This document shows positions 1 through 8,679 of a stretch of 64,000 nt of DNA, piece after piece. Positions within the stretch are counted from its first letter, which is position 1, and every line of letters begins with the position of its first letter. The stretch comes from Marinobacter sp. (lineage in GTDB: Bacteria > Pseudomonadota > Gammaproteobacteria > Pseudomonadales > Oleiphilaceae), in contig JACIZI010000003.1 of assembly GCA_014359475.1 (NCBI GenBank), positions 62,001-126,000 of the forward strand, given 5' to 3'. Both the position numbers and the translations under genes were made by a program. Under the pieces are notes generated by a model, which did not search any database, was not told the origin of the DNA, and saw nothing but the letters and a program-made list of their open reading frames with translations.

Positions 1-324
1 CCGAATGGCTTCCTTTTGTGAGGAATAGAAGTCGCGACGCATGTCACGCCTGGCCTGGGCGTAGTCGTGAATATTCGAAAGCTTTTCACGGGTGGTCTCG
101 ATGCGGTCAGACACCTTTCCGATGATAGATCCCACAATGCCGAAATTAAGGAACGCGCCTTCGGTTTCCATCATCTCCTGCTCGGACAACGGTGCCAGCT
201 CCATTGCCTGGCTGTTGTCCGCGCTGAAGATCAGGCTGGCGTCGACCGAATGGGAATCATCGGCTGCGAATGCAGACGTAGACATAACACCGCTTACCAG
301 TGTTGCTATCACTAATTTTTTCAT
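1..324 (-). CDS. Secreted protein with double-glycine-like motif (partial, runs off the left edge)
   Basis: This open frame starts at the ATG at 324 and runs off the window, so only the first 108 residues are visible. Residues 1-20 (MKKLVIATL...SAFA) form a typical Sec signal peptide cut after AFA. Around residues 44-55 the mature part reads LAPLSEQEMMETEGAF, which resembles the LSxxEMxxTxG(G/A) end of class II bacteriocin leaders. A short hydrophobic stretch (LNFGIVGSIIG) and a basic, helical region follow. A GGAG ribosome site precedes the ATG. The gene lies 36 bp behind a beta-barrel gene on the same strand, probably in one operon. The function is unknown; the motif suggests processing or export but proves neither. 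Confidence 0.75.
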   Translation of the reverse strand, partial: MKKLVIATLVSGVMSTSAFAADDSHSVDASLIFSADNSQAMELAPLSEQEMMETEGAFLNFGIVGSIIGKVSDRIETTREKLSNIHDYAQARRDMRRDFYSSQKEAIR

Positions 325-359
325 TTCTTTTCTCCACACAGGTTATTGGGAGCTCTTGG

Positions 360-1241
360 TTAAATGGCATAAAGCCAATTAAATCTCAGGCTGGCTCCAC
401 TTTGGCCTGAGACATTCGCCGAAAAGGAAACATTAAGCGTGTTTCCCTTCGATACCCCGTATCCCAGACCGAGCGTCAAATCTGTGCTGGTCCGGTCAAA
501 TCCCTGTGGCTCATCATCAAGGTAGCCCGCCTCGAGAAAAGTCCATTTAAAGCCCGACGTCAGTGTCACGCGGTCGTTAACAGCGAATGCCACTGAGGGA
601 GTCAGAAAAAAAAGATTGCCCGGTTCATAGCTGGCCTCGCCATCGTCCCGTTCCTGGTTCCACTGGAAAGAGCCGGTGACGGAAAGCACTACCGGATCAA
701 TGGCCCGGTAGGTGGTCAGACCCAGGGCCCATGATTTGCCGGAATCGCTGCCCTGCTGATATTTTTCGTACGCGGCGCCCTCAATAAAGCCAAGCAGCGC
801 CGGAGTCTTGCCGTCCCTGGAAAATTGGTGATTCAGGCCCACCCAGGAGCTCAAAAAACGATTTTCCGTATCCTTGAAGTTTCCGCTAAGATCGCCATAT
901 CGTTCATTGCGATACAGGTAGCTGGCACGAACATAAATCTCGGTATCACGCGTCACCCCACGCCTGAGGCCCAGGGTCCCAATAAACGCATCCGTATTAC
1001 TTTCAAACTCCCCGAACCGGGTAGGCAGTAAAACAAAAGACGCATCACCCGTGGGGACAATAATAGCATCACCTGTCGACAGGCGCTGACTTTGATCGTT
1101 CACGTAGGTGACGGACATATCCAGCTGGGTTCTGCCCTCCTCAGCGATAAGGTCTTCAATCGTCAAAGGGAGCTCAGCGGCCGCGGCGGGCGAGACCAGA
1201 AGGAGGGTGGCAGTAATGTAAAGATTGCGCAGTCCATTCAC
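360..1241 (-). CDS. Outer-membrane beta-barrel protein, phenol-degradation MetA-type transporter family
   Basis: The protein has about 294 residues, an N-terminal signal sequence (LYITATLLLVSPAAAA) and then alternating amphipathic strands ending in an aromatic-rich C-terminus (FNWLYAI), as expected for an outer-membrane barrel. Strand patterns such as LGLRRGVTRDTEIYVRASYL fit the PF13557-like family. The frame is open to an ATG at 1343, but the GTG at 1241 is preferred: it is preceded by AAAGGA and puts the signal peptide at the N-terminus, while the longer version has 34 unlikely leading residues. It is cotranscribed with the secreted protein at 324. The substrate is unknown. Confidence 0.7.
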   Translation of the reverse strand: MNGLRNLYITATLLLVSPAAAAELPLTIEDLIAEEGRTQLDMSVTYVNDQSQRLSTGDAIIVPTGDASFVLLPTRFGEFESNTDAFIGTLGLRRGVTRDTEIYVRASYLYRNERYGDLSGNFKDTENRFLSSWVGLNHQFSRDGKTPALLGFIEGAAYEKYQQGSDSGKSWALGLTTYRAIDPVVLSVTGSFQWNQERDDGEASYEPGNLFFLTPSVAFAVNDRVTLTSGFKWTFLEAGYLDDEPQGFDRTSTDLTLGLGYGVSKGNTLNVSFSANVSGQSGASLRFNWLYAI

Positions 1242-1513
1242 GTTGCAGTCAAATCCTTTAACAGCTTTGGAGAACACTTTGATGCCTGCTCCATCGGGCG
1301 ATGAAGCAAGAGCAACCGTAACCCACTTCCAAGGCATCGTCAATAAACATTCATCCCCCCTCCTTTTTTACCACGACGACCTCACACTTCAAGCAGTGGC
1401 CCGGCTTTCCAGGAAGTTCAACAGGATGGACTTGCCCCTCAACGCCCCACAAAAAAACCGACAGCGGGCGTCTCCCCGGTGTCGGTTTCTGGTATTGACG
1501 AGGGCATTCCTTC

Positions 1514-3565
1514 CTACAGGGCGTAGAACAACATCGGTATGAAGCCGGTCGCCAGCAGCGTGGGAATCATCACCAGAAGCGGCAGCAGCAACCGCTCATA
1601 ACGGTGCCAGATGCTACCGCTACGCTCGGCCGCCAGAACTTCCTCCTCTCCGACAACTTGCCGTGTCAGCAGGTGGTTAAGGGCCACCGGCGGGCTGAGG
1701 TAACCAAGCTCGAAGGCGACCAGGCAAACCACCCAGAAGTGAACCGGATCGATGCCGATCTGCATGGCCGGCTGGGCCACGGTTGCCGAGACCAGTACTA
1801 CCGCACCAAACGGATCCATGACCATACCAATCAGGGTCAGCATCACGACGATGATCGCCATCGCTACCCAGGGACTGGTCAGATCCTCCGGGAACAACTC
1901 TGTAACAATATCAGAGCGCTCCAGGATACCGCCGAGACAGAGGGTGAAGCCGATCAGCCCCAGCAAGGCACCGATGTGCACCGCGGAATCGCTCGCCGCA
2001 GCAACATTACGGGTCCAGAAAGCCGACGCACGGGTTTCACCGGGCTCGCGGTTATGTCTGCTGGCATCCAGTGCAACCAGAGCCATCATCACCAGTGGCA
2101 GGATCATCGGTGCGCTGTATTCATCAAACTGCAGCCCGAGAATAACCCAGATGGCAATGATCACCGCTGCGGCCATCAGGGCATAGGGGATCAACGGCCG
2201 TAAATTCGCCACGGACTGTGCAAACGCCCCCTGGACAGGGCGTGGCTTCCAGTTACCCTCGCTTTTGCAGACCACCAGAGTGAACAGGGACGCGGACATA
2301 ATGAAGACCCAGAAGCCCCAGCCATAAAGTTCGGTCGTTGTAACCTCCTTGTTCAGGGCTGCCACCACCACAATAAGCAGGCAGGGATTCAGCACCACAC
2401 CCAGGCTGCCACTCATGGCTGTAGTAGCAAGAGATAGTTGCCGGCCGGCGCCCGCACGACGCAGTTCGTCGTACACCACCCCCCCCACAGCAAGAATAAA
2501 GATGCCGGAGGCGCCGGTGAATGCAGTGGGGAAGGCGGTGGCAAAAATCATTACCGATGCAAGGATGGGAGCCGGCAGCTGATAGGGCTTGATAATGTTG
2601 ATCAGCAATTCCGGAATGCGGGTCTGCTTGAGCATCATGCCCACCAGCACATAGAGGCCGATATTGATAAAGATCGAGGACAGATCGGTCATCATGCCAA
2701 AATAGATGGCAAGCCCGGAGGTATAACCGTCAATAAAGAAGAAGTATGCCATCGCAATGGCACCCATGATGGCGAACAGAGGTATGGCCAGCAGCGATGA
2801 CGGCCGCAGCTCACCAGGCCCCATCCGCCCGGGTATAAGGAAGAATCGCACCACATTGATTACCATGAACAGCAGGAACACCGCCGTCCAGGCATGCTGT
2901 ATGACCAGAGCATCTGCCGAGCCGGGCGAGGCCTCCAGGTCTCCCGTATAGCTCCGCAGGCCAATGATCATCAGGGCGTTGGTAAAAAACTGGCTGGCCT
3001 GGCTCAACTTCCACTCGCGCCGGTTGCGGGGCAGTCGCAGAGCAATATGGTCGGCATCCAGAGCCGCGATGGCCGCTGCCATCGCAAACATCGCAATGAA
3101 CAGATACCTGGTCAAGCCCATATTGTTGAGCAGGAAATCCGCAAACCCCTGTTCAACAGACTTGAAAATGGCCAGTGCTTTGGACCCATGCTCAAGGTTG
3201 TACTGGTAAGCCTGATATTTCTTCTGGCACAGCTCTACATTTCGCTCGAGTGACTTGCGGATTGCGCCGGGGTCAGGTGGCGAGCTGAACAGCGCATCCG
3301 GATCGGGCTTATAGGCCTCAATGCGCCGCTTTACCTCGGCATCAATATCAACGTTGAGTTGGCAGGCAGGCTCGGTCGGACTGGGATCGAGCGTGTAATA
3401 GTTGGGCCAGGTCTGCTCCCCCACCCAAAGCAGCCGGGAATGCAGGGAGTTCCCCATTCCCAGCAACAACGTAAACATCAGAAGCAGCAGGAGCACCGCC
3501 CCGTGCAGGCGGTGCACGGGGTACAGCGTTTTTGTCCCGGCTGCTGAAAGCACTCGCCAGATCAT
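1514..3565 (-). CDS. TRAP transporter large permease (DctM-type) with long N-terminal insertion
   Basis: This 683-residue polytopic inner-membrane protein contains the DctM core in its C-terminal two thirds (for example FATAFPTAFTGASGIFILAVGG and MDPFGAVVLVSATVAQPA), the part that moves substrate with a sodium or proton gradient. The N-terminal third is unusual. TM1 (about residues 18-40) is followed by a hydrophilic region of roughly 110 residues with two cysteines (C68 and C113), then a TM block that may stand in for the DctQ small subunit. The ATG at 3565 was chosen over 3637 because it begins 22 bp after the binding-protein stop and has AAGGG upstream. It is the last gene of a lipoprotein / binding protein / permease operon. 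The substrate cannot be read. Confidence 0.8.
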   Translation of the reverse strand: MIWRVLSAAGTKTLYPVHRLHGAVLLLLLMFTLLLGMGNSLHSRLLWVGEQTWPNYYTLDPSPTEPACQLNVDIDAEVKRRIEAYKPDPDALFSSPPDPGAIRKSLERNVELCQKKYQAYQYNLEHGSKALAIFKSVEQGFADFLLNNMGLTRYLFIAMFAMAAAIAALDADHIALRLPRNRREWKLSQASQFFTNALMIIGLRSYTGDLEASPGSADALVIQHAWTAVFLLFMVINVVRFFLIPGRMGPGELRPSSLLAIPLFAIMGAIAMAYFFFIDGYTSGLAIYFGMMTDLSSIFINIGLYVLVGMMLKQTRIPELLINIIKPYQLPAPILASVMIFATAFPTAFTGASGIFILAVGGVVYDELRRAGAGRQLSLATTAMSGSLGVVLNPCLLIVVVAALNKEVTTTELYGWGFWVFIMSASLFTLVVCKSEGNWKPRPVQGAFAQSVANLRPLIPYALMAAAVIIAIWVILGLQFDEYSAPMILPLVMMALVALDASRHNREPGETRASAFWTRNVAAASDSAVHIGALLGLIGFTLCLGGILERSDIVTELFPEDLTSPWVAMAIIVVMLTLIGMVMDPFGAVVLVSATVAQPAMQIGIDPVHFWVVCLVAFELGYLSPPVALNHLLTRQVVGEEEVLAAERSGSIWHRYERLLLPLLVMIPTLLATGFIPMLFYAL

Positions 3566-3587
3566 GGAGGTCAACCCTTGCGTTTGG

Positions 3588-4598
3588 TTATTCGCGATTT
3601 TCCGCGGTACATTCGGTTGCTGTCGGGTTGCTTGCACACCGGATCTTGCTCATCAGGCCCAGCATCTTCGGATGATAGACCTCGCGGGCACCACCTGTAC
3701 CATCGCGCAACTGCAAACGGTTCTCGCGGAACATTTCCTGGTACCCGGTGATATCCTCCTCAGGAATGCGGATCCACTGTTTATCCGGGATCGCCGCTTC
3801 CTGACGCTCGATCAGGTTCATGGCCTGCGGGAACATGCCCCATGCGACCTCCCTGGCCTTCTGGGCTTTCTCGTCACTCAGCACATCATCGCGAGCAACC
3901 AGCTGCAGCGTCAGCTGTGCCAGCGGGTAGTCCACGATACCTCCCTTGTCGCCAATGCCCTTGTACAATTCGAGCGCCTCATAGGCAAAAGCCGGAGCGT
4001 AGGCAGCGTCCACGGAACCATTATTGAATTTGCCGGCAAAGTTGGTGATATCGGAAGGCACAACGGTCGCCTTCACATGATTGACCATGTGAACCGCATC
4101 TTTCTGGTATTCCAGAGTCGCCATTCGCTTGCCTGCCAGCTCGGCTGCCGTGTCAATGCTTCGGTCGTCAACGAACAGGTAACCCGCGCCGGCCGGGAAA
4201 ATGCCCAGCACTTCGTATTCGCCGTCTCTCATCAGGCTGGCCGCCCTCGGCTGGGCCAGGGTGGCCAGCAGCGTCTTGAGGTTGTTATAAGTGGGAAGGG
4301 CACCCACCGCACTGATGGTGCCGGTAAATCGGTTAAACGGACGAATACGGATATCCGTAGCGGCTACGGCATCGCACTGTCCGGCGCGAAAATCGCCCAC
4401 CGCAACCCCTTCGTCAGTGTAGGGTTTGAGCTGCATGTCAACGCCATGGGCCTTCATCTCCAGGGCATAGTCCTTGACGATGTTATAGAAATCACCGTTG
4501 GCACCAATTACGTCAAATACACAGGTTTTGACTGTTTCGGCAGATGCCAGGGACGCCATCGACGCAAGCGTCAATGCTGCAAGGGATTTACGAATCAT
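3588..4598 (-). CDS. Periplasmic solute-binding protein, AdeT-like (TRAP-associated)
   Basis: The 336-residue protein has a clear signal peptide (MIRKSLAALTLASMASLASA) and a periplasmic binding-protein fold. FDVIGANGDFYNIVKDYA and QCDAVAATDIRIRPFNRF match the AdeT1/2-type putative solute-binding proteins (PF19582) better than classical DctP. The family was once linked to drug efflux, but here it lies between a TatT-like lipoprotein and a DctM permease, which supports a role as the receptor of a TRAP transporter. Its ligand is unknown. A strong GGAGG site precedes the ATG. The mature protein has cysteines near both ends. Confidence 0.8.
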   Translation of the reverse strand: MIRKSLAALTLASMASLASAETVKTCVFDVIGANGDFYNIVKDYALEMKAHGVDMQLKPYTDEGVAVGDFRAGQCDAVAATDIRIRPFNRFTGTISAVGALPTYNNLKTLLATLAQPRAASLMRDGEYEVLGIFPAGAGYLFVDDRSIDTAAELAGKRMATLEYQKDAVHMVNHVKATVVPSDITNFAGKFNNGSVDAAYAPAFAYEALELYKGIGDKGGIVDYPLAQLTLQLVARDDVLSDEKAQKAREVAWGMFPQAMNLIERQEAAIPDKQWIRIPEEDITGYQEMFRENRLQLRDGTGGAREVYHPKMLGLMSKIRCASNPTATECTAENRE

Positions 4599-4662
4599 TC
4601 TTACCTCCGGGTTCGCTCATTTATTATGTTGTTCAGAGTAGTAACAGCACCGGCCAGCCTTC

Positions 4663-5736
4663 CTACAGAAGCCCGTCCAGGTCCATGGTTTCTACGCCTT
4701 CCATGTCACGCTGGTCGCTCAGTTTGCCAAAATAGGTGCTCGGGGTACGGTAGCCGTAGTGGGATGCCCAGTATTTGTCAGAGGCGAAAGTGACCACCAA
4801 GCGGGCAATCTCATCGATCAACCGGTACTTCTCCTGAACGTCAAAACTTTCTTCTGATGCCACAAACCGCGCAAGCACGTCTTCCAGAACATCATCCCGA
4901 CCAAAGGTTTCCGCTGCGACAGCCTCCAGAGCCATGGACGCCCGCATGCCCTTCTCGACACTCAGGCGGGAACTGTTTTCCAGCACCTCCCAGGGGTCCG
5001 GCGACAGGTCGGGGCGGGTATCCGGCAGAAGCAGCCAGACCAGGCCGCGGATTGCATTGGGCAGCCCGGCCCACTTCTCGTTGTCCACACACTTGGCGGC
5101 GCGCTCTGCCTGAGCAGCGATATCACGGGGCACACCGGCAAGGGCCCCAGAGTTGGCATCATTCACAATCGCCTGCATACCCGTCAGCAGGCCCAGCAGG
5201 AAGGTAATTTCGTCGTACTCGTCAAAAAGAAAGGGGCATTCGGCATTCTCGGCAGCAGGGTCGAATTCGTAGGTTGCCATGGCGCGCTGAAAGGCTTTAT
5301 AGCGCCGCTTGGCGACCAGCGCATTCAGCCGCTTGGCCCGCTCCCGGGCGTCTTTAGCCTGGTCAATGGCGCCGGCAAATTCGTAAGTGCGGTAGCGCAG
5401 CTCGGCTTCCCATGCTTCCTGTTCCGCACAGTTGGCTGAGAGCAGCATCAACAGCGAACCGGTTTCGTTCGGCGCATCCACCACCCGGGAGAAGGAGTAC
5501 AGCAAAGGATCGACCGACTCACCCAGTGCGCACGCCATGCCCGTATCGGACATCTCCAGCACATAAGGCGTTGCTTCGGTCTCGGCATAGCCTTTGAGCA
5601 CCCCCCCGGTTACCTTATAAACAGGGGTCATGAGCGGATTCGTGGAGCAGCCGGACAGCAGCAGCGCCGCCAGTATCGAAAGAATATACCGCGCACGCCC
5701 GGGGAATACGGAAAACCTGAGGAAATGAGAGGTCAT
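4663..5736 (-). CDS. TRAP-associated lipoprotein (TatT-like)
   Basis: This protein of about 357 residues begins MTSHFLRFSVF and has a lipobox (LLSGC, cysteine near residue 27), so it is probably anchored in a membrane as a lipoprotein. The rest is alpha-helical and resembles the TatT 'T component' of TRAP systems (PF16811), which forms TPR-like rings with the binding protein. Motifs such as LLYSFSRVVDAPNETGSLL and YRTYEFAGAIDQAKDARERA fit. The ATG at 5736 has AGGA seven bases upstream; the open frame extends to 6024 but that part looks non-coding. It is the first gene of the TRAP operon, 64 bp before the binding protein. Confidence 0.65.
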   Translation of the reverse strand: MTSHFLRFSVFPGRARYILSILAALLLSGCSTNPLMTPVYKVTGGVLKGYAETEATPYVLEMSDTGMACALGESVDPLLYSFSRVVDAPNETGSLLMLLSANCAEQEAWEAELRYRTYEFAGAIDQAKDARERAKRLNALVAKRRYKAFQRAMATYEFDPAAENAECPFLFDEYDEITFLLGLLTGMQAIVNDANSGALAGVPRDIAAQAERAAKCVDNEKWAGLPNAIRGLVWLLLPDTRPDLSPDPWEVLENSSRLSVEKGMRASMALEAVAAETFGRDDVLEDVLARFVASEESFDVQEKYRLIDEIARLVVTFASDKYWASHYGYRTPSTYFGKLSDQRDMEGVETMDLDGLL

Positions 5737-6040
5737 AACTCGTCCTGTTCTGAAATTGTTTTTATCGGAATTATGGGGGATGATCCACCCGATTCCCACG
5801 CGATGTCCTTGTGTGTATAGCTCGGACCGGGGCCGGGCCAGCTCTCCCCTGAGCAGTTCAGCGATCGCAAGAGTGCGACGATTGCAACCAGACCAAAATG
5901 GCTCTGTTGCCAACAAGCCATGCCAATCAGGCCAATGGCCTGAAAAACGGGCCACGCATAAAAAAGGTTTATGCTTCACAAACAGCCACTTACTGACTGA
6001 AGGTTGCGGAAGACATTGTGTCAAATTTTTTGACGGAAAA
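5737..6040. promoter_or_regulatory. 304-bp gap between atuR and the TRAP operon
   Basis: This gap lies between the stop of the TetR gene and the start of the TRAP operon, both on the minus strand. It holds two small hairpins: GCATAAA/TTTATGC at 5956-5974 and CAGGCC/GGCCTG at 5928-5942. Read on the minus strand these could end atuR transcription, although neither is followed directly by a clean T run. The TRAP promoter should lie here, but I see no convincing -35/-10 pair. Confidence 0.4.
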
Positions 6041-6670
6041 CTATGAACTTTTGCCGTTTCGTGACAGCCCGAGCATTAACATGACCTGGTCAGCCAGTCC
6101 GCCCAACCCCATGGGACCCTGCGGCCGATACCAGGTAATAGTCCAGCTCAGCGCCCCGGTGAGCATCCGCCGCACAATGAAAGGGTCCGCCTGCAGAGCT
6201 CCCTCCTCTTGCAGCCCACACAGGACGTCCATCCAGAGTTGCTCGTAGATGTCCCGCAACACCAGGACTTCTTCCTGCGCTGCCGATGACAGACTGCGCC
6301 ATTCATACACCAGCACTGCCATCGCCTCTCCGGTCTGACCATTAACAGACTCCAGTTCGGCCAGCACCAACGCTTTCAACTTGCCATGCATATCCGGCGC
6401 AGCGTCCACCGCCGCCCGCATCATGGCGGTATTCAATTGGATTGTCTCCACCATGACCGCCTTGAGAATTTCTTCCTTGGTACGGAAATGATGAAACAGA
6501 CTGCCCGACTGAATGCCCACCGCAGCAGCCAGATCGCGCACCGTCGTCCGCTCATAGCCCTTGTCCCGGAACAACCGGGCAGCCTCTCTGAGAAGCCGGC
6601 CACGGGCACTGTCCGGGTCGGAAACTTTATTTTGCTCAATCAGTGACTGAAGAAGCGGGTTGTGATTCAC
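6041..6670 (-). CDS. atuR: TetR-family repressor of the terpene operon (AtuR-like)
   Basis: The protein has 209 residues. The N-terminal helix-turn-helix (about residues 22-68: ARGRLLREAARLFRDKGYERTT, then VRDLAAAVGIQSGSLFHHF) is typical of TetR regulators, and the C-terminal part is a helical ligand-binding domain. It is transcribed away from atuA, with 128 bp between the start codons, as for atuR in Pseudomonas aeruginosa. The likely ligand is a citronellyl- or geranyl-type CoA ester, inferred from the neighbours. The 18-bp palindrome in the shared intergenic region is its probable operator. The name rests on synteny and on the family rather than on an alignment. Confidence 0.8.
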   Translation of the reverse strand: MNHNPLLQSLIEQNKVSDPDSARGRLLREAARLFRDKGYERTTVRDLAAAVGIQSGSLFHHFRTKEEILKAVMVETIQLNTAMMRAAVDAAPDMHGKLKALVLAELESVNGQTGEAMAVLVYEWRSLSSAAQEEVLVLRDIYEQLWMDVLCGLQEEGALQADPFIVRRMLTGALSWTITWYRPQGPMGLGGLADQVMLMLGLSRNGKSS

Positions 6671-6724
6671 ATGAGTATCCAGTGATCCGGTGAAAGTCGG
6701 CCGATTTTACCCGACCACCGGCTA

Positions 6725-6754
6725 TTTACAAACCAAGCGCTTGCTTGGTATTGT
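6725..6754 (+). promoter_or_regulatory. atuA promoter with embedded palindromic operator
   Basis: A -35-like TTTACA (6725-6730) and a -10-like TATTGT (6749-6754) are 18 bp apart. The spacer is almost entirely filled by the perfect palindrome ACCAAGC-GCTT-GCTTGGT (6732-6749). A TetR dimer bound there would block RNA polymerase. The palindrome and hexamers are visible; that AtuR binds here is inferred from the divergent gene arrangement. Confidence 0.65.
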
Positions 6755-6798
6755 CCATCAAAGATTATTTACAGGCACCTTCGAGAGGCTCTCCGCTC

Positions 6799-8607
6799 AT
6801 GACTGACGACCAGCCAGACACCCAAAAGACCGTACGCATCGGCTGCTCTGCCGCATTCTGGGGCGACACGGAAACCGCTGCGGCGCAACTGGTGCGCAGC
6901 GGTAACATTGATTATCTGGTAGCGGATTATCTCGCCGAGATCACCATGTCCATCATGGCCGGACAGAAGATCAAGGACCCCGGTCAGGGCTACGCCCGGG
7001 ATTTTGTCCAGACGGCGCTCGGCCCTCTGCTTACCGACATCAGGGAAAAAGGAATCCGGGTTTTGTCCAACGCCGGAGGGGTCAATCCCGTGGCCTGCCG
7101 GGATGCCTTGCAGGCCCTGTGCGAAGAGGCAGGTGTTGAGCTGAACATTGCGCTGGTACTGGGCGATGACCTGCTGCCGGACAAGAAGGCGTTAGCCGAT
7201 GCAGGCACCACCGAAATGACCACCGGCGCGCCAATGCCCGGCAGGATGGTCAGCCTGAATGCCTATCTGGGCGCGCCTGGCCTGGTGGCGGCCCTGGAAC
7301 AGGGAGCCGACATCATTATTACCGGGCGAGTGGCAGACAGTGCGTTGGTGCTTGCCCCTCTGGTCCACGAATTCGGCTGGGCATGGGACGATTACGATCG
7401 ACTCGCCCAGGGCAGCCTGGCTGGCCACCTGCTGGAATGCGGAGTCCACGCTACCGGTGGCAACTTCACGGACTGGGAGGACGTAGCCAGCGGTTTTGAC
7501 AACATGGGCTTCCCCATCGCCGAGGTCTCCGCCAGTGGTGATTTTTTTATCACCAAGCCGGACAACACCGGCGGTCAGGTCACCCGCGGCACGGTCGCAG
7601 AGCAGCTGGTTTATGAGATCGGCGACCCCCGGGCATACCTGCTTCCTGATGTCAGCTGTGACTTCACCCAGGTCACACTTGAGGAAACCGGTCCCGATCA
7701 GGTGACCGTAAGAGGAGCCCGTGGCCAGGCACCCACAGACAGCTACAAGGTATCCGGTACCTGGCCGGACGGGTTTAAATGCATGGTCACTTTCCTGCTT
7801 GCCGGCATGGAGGCCTCCAGGAAGGCACAGACTGTAGCAGAAGCCATTCTGCGCAAGACATCCCGGATGTTTGCCGACAGGGGACTGCCGGATTATTCGG
7901 AGACCAGCATCGAATTGCTGGGCACTGAAACCACCTACGGAGATCACGGCCGTCGCTCGGATTGCCGGGAGGTGGTAGTGAAGATCGGCACCGCCCATCC
8001 CCAAAAGGAGGCGCTGGTGTTGTTCTCCCGGGAGATTGCCCAGGCAGCCACGGGCATGGCTCCGGGGATCACCGGCATTGTAGGGGGACGGCCCACGGTG
8101 TGGCCGAAAATCCGGCTATGGTCCTGCCTGGTGCCCAAGGCGCAGGTATCTGTATCAGTGGACCTGGGAGGCACATCAACTCCGGTGGAGATTTCCACCA
8201 ACGGCGGGTTTGATGATCGCTCTCTGCCGACGGTGGACCTGCCGGGTGCGAGCGGAAATACAGACACGACGGTACCGCTGGTCAGGCTGGCCTGGGCGCG
8301 CAGTGGCGACAAGGGTGACCACAGCAACATTGGCGTAGTGGCCAGGAAGACAGACTACCTTCCTTATATAGCTGCCGCGCTGACAGAGCAGGCAGTAGCG
8401 GATTGGATGCAGCATACACTGGATCCCCAGCGTGGAAACGTGACCCGCTGGGGAATGCCCGGAATTCAAGGCATCAACTTTTTGCTGGAACACAGCCTTG
8501 GTGGTGGGGGTGTAGCTTCATTGCGCATTGACCCTCAGGGGAAGGCGTTTGCCCAGCAGCTTCTGGAGTTTCCCGTGCCCGTACCTTCCGGACTCATTGC
8601 TGACTGA
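6799..8607 (+). CDS. atuA: Acyclic terpene utilisation protein AtuA
   Basis: This 602-residue protein matches the AtuA/DUF1446 family. The long N-terminal domain (about residues 10-450) carries [20 protein letters not shown] near the start and [18 protein letters not shown] near residue 180. The C-terminal AtuA-like domain contains [17 protein letters not shown] at about residue 500. AtuA is required for growth on citronellol/geraniol in pseudomonads, but its exact reaction is not settled. The ATG at 6799 is preferred to the upstream ATG at 6745, which lies inside the operator. It is the first gene of the catabolic operon. Confidence 0.9.
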   Translation: MTDDQPDTQKTVRIGCSAAFWGDTETAAAQLVRSGNIDYLVADYLAEITMSIMAGQKIKDPGQGYARDFVQTALGPLLTDIREKGIRVLSNAGGVNPVACRDALQALCEEAGVELNIALVLGDDLLPDKKALADAGTTEMTTGAPMPGRMVSLNAYLGAPGLVAALEQGADIIITGRVADSALVLAPLVHEFGWAWDDYDRLAQGSLAGHLLECGVHATGGNFTDWEDVASGFDNMGFPIAEVSASGDFFITKPDNTGGQVTRGTVAEQLVYEIGDPRAYLLPDVSCDFTQVTLEETGPDQVTVRGARGQAPTDSYKVSGTWPDGFKCMVTFLLAGMEASRKAQTVAEAILRKTSRMFADRGLPDYSETSIELLGTETTYGDHGRRSDCREVVVKIGTAHPQKEALVLFSREIAQAATGMAPGITGIVGGRPTVWPKIRLWSCLVPKAQVSVSVDLGGTSTPVEISTNGGFDDRSLPTVDLPGASGNTDTTVPLVRLAWARSGDKGDHSNIGVVARKTDYLPYIAAALTEQAVADWMQHTLDPQRGNVTRWGMPGIQGINFLLEHSLGGGGVASLRIDPQGKAFAQQLLEFPVPVPSGLIAD

Positions 8608-8679
8608 TAACAGGTGTGCGATGCGCCTGGCGGGGGAGACTCCCTGTCAGCTGCCCGAACTTTCTACAAGGACTGATAC

